NCBI GenBank assembly: GCA_022745215.1
Contig: JAIIWC010000023.1
Location: 1 to 25,822 of the forward strand
Direction of reading: 5' to 3'
From: Collinsella sp.
GTDB taxonomy: Bacteria > Actinomycetota > Coriobacteriia > Coriobacteriales > Coriobacteriaceae
Length of the DNA: 25,822 nucleotides
Below the pieces are notes generated by a model. That model did no database searches, was not told the DNA's origin, and saw only the letters and a program-made list of their open reading frames with translations. A program made the translations under genes and the position numbers. The first letter of the stretch is position 1. Every line of letters begins with the position of its first letter. Below are positions 15,785 to 22,597 of this stretch, in pieces.

Positions 15785-17212
15785 ATGGCAGTAGATAACA
15801 AGCAGATTGCCACCGATGTCCTCGAGCTCGTGGGCGGTGCGGAGAATGTTTCCGTCGCCACCAACTGCATGACGCGCCTGCGTCTGACGCTCAAGGACAA
15901 CAACAAGGCCGACGTGGAGAAGATCAAGAAGGTCAAGGGTGTTCTGGGATGCCAGTTCGCCGGCAGCCAGCTCCAGGTCATCATCGGCCAGAACGTGCCC
16001 AAGGTGCTCGCCGAGTTCGTTGCCATCTCCGGCGTCAAGCAGGGTGCCGCCGTCGACGAGAACCTCGATGCTTCCAAGCAGAAGTTCGAGCTCAAGAACC
16101 TGCCGAACATCATCCTTGACTATCTGTCGGGCTCCATGACCCAGCTCATCCCGCTGCTCATGGCCGGCGGTCTGTTCCGTACCATCGCGGCCGTCCTCGG
16201 CCCCACCATGCTCGGTGTGCTCTCGGCCGACGACCCGACCTATACGTTCCTCTACACCACGCTGTACGAGGCCACGTTCACCTTTATCCCCATCTACCTG
16301 GGTTATGCCGCGGCTAAGAAGCTCGGCGCCAGCCCCGTGCTCGGCATGCTGCTCGGTGGCGCCCTCATGGCTCCTTCCGTGGTGAGCGTCGCCACCCAGG
16401 AGGGCGGCGGAATCATCTCCGTCTACGGCATCCAGATCGCCGCTGCCAACTATCAGCAGTCCGTCCTGCCGATCATCCTTTCGGTGCCCGTCCTCTACTT
16501 CATCGAGAAGTTCTTTAAGAAGGTCATGCCCGACGTGCTCTCCACGGTCTTCACGCCGTTCTGCACCATGATCGTCACCATCCCCATCGCCTTCATCGTC
16601 CTCGCCCCGATCGGCAACGAGATCGGTACGCTGATCGCTAACGCCCTCTTCGGCCTTGCTGACCTTGGCGGCATCGGTATCCTGATCGTCATGGCCGTCC
16701 TCGGTGCCTTCTGGCAGCTCTTCGTGGTCTGCGGCATGCACATGCCCGTCATCCTGCTCGCTCAGGTTCAGATCATCGCTGCCGGCTACGATCCCTTCGT
16801 CTTCGTTTCCACCAACTGCGCTATGGCCGCTGTCTGGGGCTGCGCCTTCGGTGCCTTCCTCAAGATGAAGAACCCCGACGAGAAGTCTCTCGCCATCGGT
16901 TACGTCATCTCCGCCATCGCCGGCGGCGTCACCGAGCCCGCGCTCTTCGGTATCCTCATGCGCTTCCGTCGCACCATGCTCGGCATGTTCATCGGCGGTG
17001 CCATCGGTGCTGTGTTCTCCGGCCTCATGGGTGTTACCTACTACCTCGCAGGCGGTGCGTCCAACTTCCTGGTCTTCACCAACTACCTGCAGGGTGGCCA
17101 GATGAACACCGTCTGGGCTATCGTTGGTATGGCAATCTCCTTTGTCATCGCCGCTGCCGTCGTCTTTGCCTGCGGCTTCTCCAAGGAGGAACTCGCCGAG
17201 ATGGAGGCCTAA
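15785..17212 (+). CDS. PTS EIIBC component, beta-glucoside/sucrose type
   Basis: A 475-aa glucose-superfamily permease that imports and phosphorylates a sugar using PEP-derived phosphate. The EIIB domain (about 1-85) has the phosphorylated Cys28 in NCMTRLRL. The EIIC membrane domain (about 105-465) has about ten helices and the GITE-like active motif GVTEPALFG (381-389, Glu384). No EIIA domain is fused and no separate EIIA gene is present, so EIIA must be borrowed from another system. Start is ATG 15785, with GGGGAGGGG (15772-15780) upstream; the in-frame ATG at 15770 would put that site inside the gene. Substrate is unknown; neighbours (DUF4038, esterase, ROK) point to a plant-type or host glycoside rather than a simple hexose. 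Confidence 0.93.
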   Translation: MAVDNKQIATDVLELVGGAENVSVATNCMTRLRLTLKDNNKADVEKIKKVKGVLGCQFAGSQLQVIIGQNVPKVLAEFVAISGVKQGAAVDENLDASKQKFELKNLPNIILDYLSGSMTQLIPLLMAGGLFRTIAAVLGPTMLGVLSADDPTYTFLYTTLYEATFTFIPIYLGYAAAKKLGASPVLGMLLGGALMAPSVVSVATQEGGGIISVYGIQIAAANYQQSVLPIILSVPVLYFIEKFFKKVMPDVLSTVFTPFCTMIVTIPIAFIVLAPIGNEIGTLIANALFGLADLGGIGILIVMAVLGAFWQLFVVCGMHMPVILLAQVQIIAAGYDPFVFVSTNCAMAAVWGCAFGAFLKMKNPDEKSLAIGYVISAIAGGVTEPALFGILMRFRRTMLGMFIGGAIGAVFSGLMGVTYYLAGGASNFLVFTNYLQGGQMNTVWAIVGMAISFVIAAAVVFACGFSKEELAEMEA

Positions 17213-17253
17213 GGCCAAACCGTTCGGTCACATATGACCTCACCTACACGACA

Positions 17254-17290
17254 GGGCCCCGTCAGGCGTAAGCCCGGCGGGGCCCTTCTT
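17254..17290 (+). terminator. Terminator after the PTS gene
   Basis: GGGCCCCG (17254-17261) pairs with CGGGGCCC (17278-17285), followed by TTCTT. It lies 42 bp after the stop. A smaller GGTCA/TGACC hairpin sits at 17226-17239. Confidence 0.8.
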
Positions 17291-17332
17291 GCAAGGTAGA
17301 CTGATGGGGCGGACGGGATTCGCCCGCGAGGG

Positions 17333-17394
17333 TTTGCCAAGCGGCGGGGGCTTTTCGCACGGGGTTACCGCGAAAGCCCCCGGCGGTTCGCAAA
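17333..17394 (+). promoter_or_regulatory. Leader hairpin before the DUF4038 gene
   Basis: GGGGGCTTTTCGC (17346-17358) pairs with GCGAAAGCCCCC (17370-17381) with one bulge. Outer TTTGC (17333-17337) pairs with GCAAA (17390-17394), and a short pyrimidine tract follows. It ends 14 bp before the AAAGGA ribosome site, so it could attenuate transcription or serve as an extra terminator for the PTS transcript. Confidence 0.5.
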
Positions 17395-17421
17395 TCCTTT
17401 ATCAAACGAAAGGACATGCAG

Positions 17422-18735
17422 ATGAGTTTGGGAAAGCTGACCGTCAACGGTCGCCAGGACGGCTTTTTGTGCGAGGGCAAACCGTTCTTCTGGTTTGCCG
17501 ATACGTGCTGGAGCGCATTTACGAGCATTGCCGAGGATGACTGGGACTACTACCTGACCCGCCGTGCCGAGCAGGGCATGAATGTGCTGCAGATCAACAC
17601 GCTGCCGCAGTGGGACCGCTGCTGCCCCGACCTGGGTATTTGGCCCTATGCCAGCGAGGACGGCGTGCACTTTGATTGGTCCCGTCCCAACCAGGCATAT
17701 TGGGACCGCGCCGCCGCCATGTGCCGCGCGGCCGTCGAGCACGGCATCCGTCCGGCGCTCGTGCTTATGTGGTGCAACTACGTGCCCGGTACCTGGGGTG
17801 CCAAGATCGCCGAGCGTTGCGGCGCCGAGGTTATGCCGCGTGAGGAGGTCCGTGCCCACGTTGCCCGCGTCGTCGAGAACCTGGGCGAGTTCGACCCCGT
17901 CTACGTGGTGACGGGCGATACCGACTTTGCCGGCGACGAGGCGATCACCTATTACGAGGACGCCCTCGGCGAGGTCGTTAAGCGCGCGCCCGACGCGTTG
18001 CGCACCATGCATATCAATCGCGGCAATCGCACCATTCCGGCGCAGTATCTGGACCGTCTGGACTTTTATATGTTCCAGCCCGGCCACAACTACGAGGGCC
18101 AGCCCGAGGCATGGCGTCTGCCGCAGGACTTTATCGCCAACTACCCTAAAAAGCCGATGGTCAACTCTGAGCCTTGTTACGAGCAGATGGGTGCGTCGCG
18201 CAATGTGTACTGGCGCTTCACCGCGCAGGATTGCCGCGCGAGCGTATGGTCGTCGATTCTTGCCGGCGCCAGTGCCGGCGTAACTTACGGCGCACACGGC
18301 GTTTGGAACTGGCAGACATCGCGCAGCCAGGGCTCGGTGCTTGGCGAGGGCTTTGACATGCCGTTCCGCTGGCAGGAGTGCCTGCAGTTTGCGGGCGTGT
18401 GGGACTTTGGCGCCATCGAGCATGTGCTTGCCGGCCTGGGTGCCACGGCTAGCGACGACGCTCTTGCCGTTATCCCTGCTCAGGAGCTGCTCGACGACGC
18501 GCGCGAGGCCATCCGCGTGGCGCGTATCGGCGAGCGTGTCGTCACCTATCTGCCGCGCACCACGGCGCTTACGTTTAAGCTCGATAGTGCGCGCGGCTGG
18601 TCGGCGACGGCCCTCGACATGGAGGCCAAGCGCATTGCCAAGCTGCCCGTTCGCGATAACGGCGACGGCACCGTGCGCGTAGCTCAGCATCCCTTTGAGC
18701 ATGACGCCCTGGTGATCCTGGCCCCCGGGCGCTAA
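17422..18735 (+). CDS. DUF4038 apiosidase-like (GH140-like) glycoside hydrolase
   Basis: A 437-aa TIM-barrel hydrolase of the DUF4038 family, whose characterised GH140 members cut apiose-containing side chains of rhamnogalacturonan II. Family blocks visible are PFFWFADTCWSAF (21-33), YYLTRRAEQGMNVLQINTLP, VTGDTDF (163-169, candidate acid/base Asp) and NSEPCYE (248-254, candidate nucleophile Glu250). The barrel is followed by a short beta domain (about 375-437). No signal peptide, unlike most outer-membrane or secreted relatives, so it should act on a PTS-imported sugar in the cytoplasm. Start is ATG 17422, 7 nt after AAAGGA; ATG 17416 is too close to that site. A remnant of a DUF5605 gene, the domain often fused to DUF4038, lies just downstream. 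Confidence 0.88.
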   Translation: MSLGKLTVNGRQDGFLCEGKPFFWFADTCWSAFTSIAEDDWDYYLTRRAEQGMNVLQINTLPQWDRCCPDLGIWPYASEDGVHFDWSRPNQAYWDRAAAMCRAAVEHGIRPALVLMWCNYVPGTWGAKIAERCGAEVMPREEVRAHVARVVENLGEFDPVYVVTGDTDFAGDEAITYYEDALGEVVKRAPDALRTMHINRGNRTIPAQYLDRLDFYMFQPGHNYEGQPEAWRLPQDFIANYPKKPMVNSEPCYEQMGASRNVYWRFTAQDCRASVWSSILAGASAGVTYGAHGVWNWQTSRSQGSVLGEGFDMPFRWQECLQFAGVWDFGAIEHVLAGLGATASDDALAVIPAQELLDDAREAIRVARIGERVVTYLPRTTALTFKLDSARGWSATALDMEAKRIAKLPVRDNGDGTVRVAQHPFEHDALVILAPGR

Positions 18736-18783
18736 CGGCTCTTCTCCAACATTTACAACCCAGTCCCTTTCATTAGGCTGCGA

Positions 18784-18833
18784 CGGAATGGTTCCTGCAT
18801 GACGGCTTTAAGCTGCCAAGGGGAGCCATTCCG
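18784..18833 (+). terminator. Hairpin after the DUF4038 gene
   Basis: CGGAATGGTTCC (18784-18795) pairs with GGAGCCATTCCG (18822-18833), 12 bp with one G-T pair. No T-run follows. Confidence 0.55.
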
Positions 18834-18838
18834 CCACG

Positions 18839-18864
18839 CTCATTGGGGACGTACTTAAATGAGT
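18839..18864. repeat. Single arm of the GGGGACGTACTT palindrome
   Basis: These 26 nt are identical to the left arm of the palindrome at 11953-11978 and to the arm at 20226-20251. The right arm is absent. It abuts and is in frame with the gene remnant that follows. Confidence 0.85.
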
Positions 18865-19031
18865 GGTCTCGTGAGTTTGAGGGCGAGTCGGGCGCTCGAT
18901 ACAAGGTGAGTGTCGTGGACACATGGGGCATGACGGAGGAGGAGCTTCCCGGAACCTTTGAGGGCAAGTTCCGCATCGATCTCCCAAGTAAGCAGTATAT
19001 GATGCTTCGCCTGACCAAATTAGAGGCGTAA
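18865..19031 (+). pseudogene. C-terminal remnant of a DUF5605 glycoside-hydrolase gene
   Basis: About 54 codons that read like the end of a DUF5605 domain: YKVSVVDTWGMTEEELPGT, then a GKFRIDLPSKQYMMLRL strand pair and a stop. DUF5605 normally closes long DUF5060-DUF4038-DUF5605 enzymes, so almost all of the gene is missing. The 5' edge is a palindromic repeat arm. The only possible start is a TTG inside that arm (18843) with no ribosome binding site. I read it as a decayed second DUF4038-type gene beside the intact one, with the loss meeting the repeat. The family match is from memory of the domain pattern. Confidence 0.65.
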
Positions 19032-19068
19032 AACAGAGATAATCGGCACCGGGCGTGACTTGCTGCAC

Positions 19069-19101
19069 GACCATCGCAGGGGGGTAGCCCCTGTGATGGT
19101 C
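19069..19101 (+). terminator. Hairpin upstream of the ROK gene
   Basis: GACCATCGCAGGGG (19069-19082) pairs with CCCCTGTGATGGTC (19088-19101), 14 bp with one G-T pair and a 5-nt loop. It lies 37 bp after the remnant and 41 bp before ATG 19143, with no T-run. It could end an old transcript or regulate the ROK gene. Confidence 0.55.
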
Positions 19102-19142
19102 GCGGCGATGCGCGTCCGGGGCTACGCTTGTAAGGAGTGAAC

Positions 19143-20054
19143 ATGCAGGAGTTTTTTGGAATCGATGTGGGCGGTACGGCCGTTAAATGGGCTGTGCTGG
19201 GCGAGGATTTTTCCATCCGCGAGCGCGGAAGCCTGCCGACGGGCTTTACCACGGCTGAGGAGACGGTCGCGGCGCTGATCTCGCTCGTCGAGCCGTATCG
19301 CGAGCGGGTGAGCGCCGTGGGCGTGAGTGCGCCCGGCGGCATCTACGAGGGAGATGTCACAGGAACGATCCATCGCGGTGGTGCGCTCACGTTTATGGAT
19401 GGCTGTCCGCTCGGAAAGCTCATGCGCGAGGCACTGGGGGTGCCGATTGCCGTCAATAACGACGGTAAGTGCTGTGCACTCGGTGAGTATGCGGCTGGCG
19501 CTCTGCGCGGGACGCGTTTTGGCGTGGTGCTCGCTATCGGCACGGGCATCGGCGGCGGTATCGTCATCGACGGCAAGGTCCTGCGCGGCGCGCACTGCTT
19601 TGCAGGCGAGTTCAGCTTCTTGCGCAACGATGTCACGACTGCCGCGAACATGGGAAACTCCTTTGCCGATTCGGGCGGTTGGCGTGCGCTCCGCGATGCT
19701 GCCGTTGCCGAGAAGGGCCTGCCTGCGGGTTCTCCGGTGGACGGCCGCCGCGTCTTTGAGTGGATCGCGAGTGGTGACATGGCGGCGCAGCGCGCACTCG
19801 ACCGCTACGCTCGCGCCTTTGACGGACAGCTCATCAACTTGCAGGCCGTGCTCGACCCCGAGGTCTTTGTGATCGCAGGCGGCATCTCGTGCCATCCCGA
19901 GCTCGTTGATGCCCTGCGTGCGCAGATGCCGCTGGCCCTCGCGAGTTACGAAGGGACCCTTGCCGGCATTCCTGTGCCGCAGATAAAGGCGGCCGAGCTC
20001 GGCAACGACGCCAACCTTTACGGTGCCGTCCAGGAGGCCATACGCCTGGTGTAG
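19143..20054 (+). CDS. ROK-family sugar kinase
   Basis: A 303-aa ROK kinase that should phosphorylate a sugar or glycoside with ATP in the cytoplasm. The ATP motif DVGGT is at residues 8-12, the catalytic Asp107 lies in AVNNDGKCCALGE, and GTGIGGG is at 133-139. His151 and Glu156 are in GAHCFAGEFSF. The CxCGxxGC zinc motif of glucokinases and NagC-type ROK proteins is missing, and there is no N-terminal helix-turn-helix, so it is a kinase and not a repressor. Zinc-free ROK kinases include beta-glucoside kinases (BglK). Start is ATG 19143 with AAGGAG 5 nt upstream; the GTG at 19137 overlaps that site. It closes the sugar island. Confidence 0.9.
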   Translation: MQEFFGIDVGGTAVKWAVLGEDFSIRERGSLPTGFTTAEETVAALISLVEPYRERVSAVGVSAPGGIYEGDVTGTIHRGGALTFMDGCPLGKLMREALGVPIAVNNDGKCCALGEYAAGALRGTRFGVVLAIGTGIGGGIVIDGKVLRGAHCFAGEFSFLRNDVTTAANMGNSFADSGGWRALRDAAVAEKGLPAGSPVDGRRVFEWIASGDMAAQRALDRYARAFDGQLINLQAVLDPEVFVIAGGISCHPELVDALRAQMPLALASYEGTLAGIPVPQIKAAELGNDANLYGAVQEAIRLV

Positions 20055-20068
20055 CGCATTGGACATAA

Positions 20069-20276
20069 TCATTGGGGACGTTCTTGTTTGACTAGTCGTT
20101 TAAGAACGTCCCCAATGACTATCCACAGAATGAGAGTGGATAATCTCCCGTTTTTGGCCTGCATGCGGGCTCAAAGTGGGAGATTATCCACTCTCGTCAT
20201 TTGATTGGCACTTGCGGCACTTGCACTCATTGGGGACGTACTTAAATGAGTGGCAGTTGGGGACACTCTTTGTCGA
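20069..20276. repeat. Composite palindromic element, copy 2
   Basis: Same order as at 11952-12144. TCATTGGGGACGTTCTT (20069-20085) pairs with 20102-20118. GAGAGTGGATAATCTCCC (20132-20149) pairs perfectly with 20178-20195. GGGGACACTCTTTGTCGA (20259-20276) is identical to copy 1. An extra single arm of the CTCATTGGGGACG palindrome is inserted at 20226-20251. The orientation matches copy 1. The rest of the gap to 20437 holds AT-rich sequence (20365-20403) that is probably the promoter of the regulator downstream. Confidence 0.85.
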
Positions 20277-20437
20277 GCTAGAGACCGCGCGCGCCTCTTC
20301 TGGGTCATGCGGCTCAAAATCGCGGCGTCATGCGGACGGCTGGGGTCGAATTTGCAACATTTCGAACTTGGCTTCGATATTGAGATTGGTTCTTTATTAA
20401 AATGGTGTTCCGGACAACAAAGCGGGTGGGGGTTACC

Positions 20438-21982
20438 ATGAGGGACCTGGGAGACACAACCGCATATTTGCGCCGGGGCATGCGGGAGATTTTGTGCCTA
20501 GCGCTGTTCTTCTTCACGTTTTTGGCGTGCGAGTATCTCTTTGATGCGCGCATGGCCGAGTTCGTGCCATCGAGTGAGGTCGTCATCTACGAGAGCATCG
20601 TTGTCGGCGCGAGCGTGATTGGCTTTTTCGTGCGCCCATTTCTGTACTATCGCCGTCCCCAGATGATCGATGCGACGAGCGATATTACGGGCGTGCTGTT
20701 GGTATCGGCGTTGCTGCTGATGATTATGGCGGTGCGGTTTGAGGTAGTAATTGCCGGCGGCCTGGTGGCGTGCTGCGCCCTGGGCTATTGCGGATCGACC
20801 GCCCATGCCAATCTTGCGCGGCGTTTTGCGCAGACGCCCTGCCTGGCGCGCGCCGTGGCGGTTTCCTATGCTGCGGGCATTTTGGTGCAGGTGCTCAACC
20901 ATATGGTGATGCCTGCGGGCATTCCCCAGCAGTCTGTTCTCATTGCCTGTGCGATCGCGCTGGTGGGGCTGCTTCACGGTGCCCGCCGCGCTAAATTGCG
21001 TGATGAGCCTGCGCCCGAGTTCGAGGTCGGGATTGCCGAGCTATCGGTCGATGCGTTGGAGCGTGGCGCCAGGTGGCACGATGACCCCGAGGCAAAGGCG
21101 GCCTTTCAGGGCGCCGTGGTGCGTCTGACGGTGGCGACCGCTTGCCTCACCGGCGTGTTCGCGGCCCTCAACGCCGGTCTTACGACCTCGCATGCCGCCG
21201 GCGCCATCGATCTGGGTGACTGGCCGCGTTTGCTGCTGGTTGTGAGTGCACTTGCCGCCGGCGCCCTGTATGACCTGCGCGGACGCTCGTATATGAATAT
21301 CATCATGACGTGCGCCGCCATGTTGTCCACGCTCTCGTTCTTCGTGCTTATCACCGATGGCAACGGCGGTAATGCGCTCGCCGCCACGATTATCTTTTAC
21401 CTGGGCACGGGCTTTTTCGTGGTGTTCTTCACCGCGAAGTTCGCCGCGATTTCGATGTATGCGCGCTGGTCGTATTTGTGGCCGTGCATGGGCCGCGTCA
21501 TCAACAACATTTGCTCAATGCTTGTGACGGCTCCGGCGGTGGCGATCATCTCGAGCCAAAACGTGCTAATGGCGGTGAGCGTCGTACTCGTGCTGTTTGT
21601 CGGCATTGCGATCTCGCTGCTGGGACAGTTTGGACAAGACGGTGAGGGCGAGGCGACGCGCGGCAGGCTGGCGCTTGCCACCGACGATCTTGGCGTGAGC
21701 TGTGAGCCCGGCCAGGCCGACACGGTGCCCCTGGAGGCGCCGGAGCTTTCGTTTGACGATCGGCTCGATGGCTTCGTTGCCGCCTTTGGGCTCACCAAGC
21801 GCGAGCGCGATGTTCTGGAGGCACTGGTCGTTTCGGACGACAGCGTGCAGGACGTGGCGGCGGCACTCTTCCTTTCGCGTTCCACGCTCTATCGCCACAT
21901 CGCTTCGATCAACAAAAAGACAAGTGCCTCCTCGCGCGTAGCCCTCATCAACTTCTTCTGGTCCTGGACACCCCAAGACTAG
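20438..21982 (+). CDS. Membrane LuxR-type regulator with MFS-like domain
   Basis: A 514-aa regulator with about twelve hydrophobic helices (roughly residues 18-400) followed by a linker and a LuxR/GerE helix-turn-helix (about 449-508: LTKRERDVLEALVVSDDSVQDVAAALFLSRSTLYRHIASINKK). This fusion of a transporter-like membrane sensor to LuxR is typical of Coriobacteriia, where dozens of paralogs occur per genome (general knowledge). It likely senses a small molecule and controls nearby genes, but the target is unknown. No receiver domain is present. ATG 20438 follows GGGTGGGGG; ATG 20402 lacks a ribosome site. It ends 145 bp before the next gene with a terminator between them. Confidence 0.9.
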   Translation: MRDLGDTTAYLRRGMREILCLALFFFTFLACEYLFDARMAEFVPSSEVVIYESIVVGASVIGFFVRPFLYYRRPQMIDATSDITGVLLVSALLLMIMAVRFEVVIAGGLVACCALGYCGSTAHANLARRFAQTPCLARAVAVSYAAGILVQVLNHMVMPAGIPQQSVLIACAIALVGLLHGARRAKLRDEPAPEFEVGIAELSVDALERGARWHDDPEAKAAFQGAVVRLTVATACLTGVFAALNAGLTTSHAAGAIDLGDWPRLLLVVSALAAGALYDLRGRSYMNIIMTCAAMLSTLSFFVLITDGNGGNALAATIIFYLGTGFFVVFFTAKFAAISMYARWSYLWPCMGRVINNICSMLVTAPAVAIISSQNVLMAVSVVLVLFVGIAISLLGQFGQDGEGEATRGRLALATDDLGVSCEPGQADTVPLEAPELSFDDRLDGFVAAFGLTKRERDVLEALVVSDDSVQDVAAALFLSRSTLYRHIASINKKTSASSRVALINFFWSWTPQD

Positions 21983-21984
21983 CT

Positions 21985-22026
21985 AACCACCACAAAGGGG
22001 ACAGGCACCTTTGTGGTGGTTTTTTA
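21985..22026 (+). terminator. AACCACCACAAAGG palindrome, copy 2, acting as terminator
   Basis: Arms 21985-21998 and 22008-22021 are 14 bp and perfect, followed by a T-run. It is the reverse-orientation copy of the palindrome at 1583-1619 and lies 2 bp after the regulator stop. Confidence 0.8.
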
Positions 22027-22127
22027 CCTGCAAAAATATGAATATGAGACATTTGTCACCTGCCGTTTTGGTGCTCAAAGGCATATGAATGTGATGCTGA
22101 GCAGAGCAGAACGGAGGGGGTGCACCT

Positions 22128-22577
22128 ATGGCGTCTCGGGGTTGCGCGTCTAATAAAATTGCGGGCGCGCTTATCGCCGTGGTGGTCTTTGCCGCGGCGG
22201 TGACACTCATGCGAGTTTACGTTGCCGGCGACCATGGCGCTCGGGGAAAGACTGCCGCGCAAGTGTCGCTCAACGACTGCGCTGCCGTTCCGGTGGCGGT
22301 CAAGCTTATCGAGGACGGGGAGGCGCGGACGGTCTATGAGACCGACGATGCCGAACTGGTCGCATCGACTTTTGCTGTGCTCGATGGCTGCACCGTGGGG
22401 GATGCGGTGGATGAGCGGACGAGCGATGCCGGCCGAACGCTCGTCTTTGTCTATACGGATGGCTCGGAGCAATCGGTGGAACTTGAGGGCAAAAACATCG
22501 TGCTCGATAAGACGGCGTACCGACTTAACGGTGCCGATGAGTTATGGCGGCAGCTTGCCGCGATCAAAAACAGCTAA
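22128..22577 (+). CDS. Small membrane-anchored protein, unknown function
   Basis: A 149-aa protein with one N-terminal hydrophobic helix (about 11-31) and an exported domain of about 115 aa. The domain has alternating strands, including ARTVYETDDAELVASTFAVLDG and TLVFVYTDGSEQSVELEGKNIVLD. This faintly resembles the DUF5301-type fold, but the match is weak. The ATG follows GGAGGGGG at 6 nt. It sits 20 bp before the zinc-ribbon gene, so the two are probably one transcript. Confidence 0.7.
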   Translation: MASRGCASNKIAGALIAVVVFAAAVTLMRVYVAGDHGARGKTAAQVSLNDCAAVPVAVKLIEDGEARTVYETDDAELVASTFAVLDGCTVGDAVDERTSDAGRTLVFVYTDGSEQSVELEGKNIVLDKTAYRLNGADELWRQLAAIKNS

Positions 22578-22597
22578 CGAAATTAGGGATGTACGGG

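Noticed and set aside
15740..17218. A 492-codon open frame on the minus strand
   Set aside because: It mirrors the PTS EIIBC gene in the opposite strand. Its Asp/Glu/Gly/His-rich product is the shadow of a high-GC coding frame.
20176..20400. A small open frame containing LGTYLNEW
   Set aside because: The reading comes from the palindromic repeat itself (the same peptide appears at 18843), so it is a repeat artefact and not a protein.
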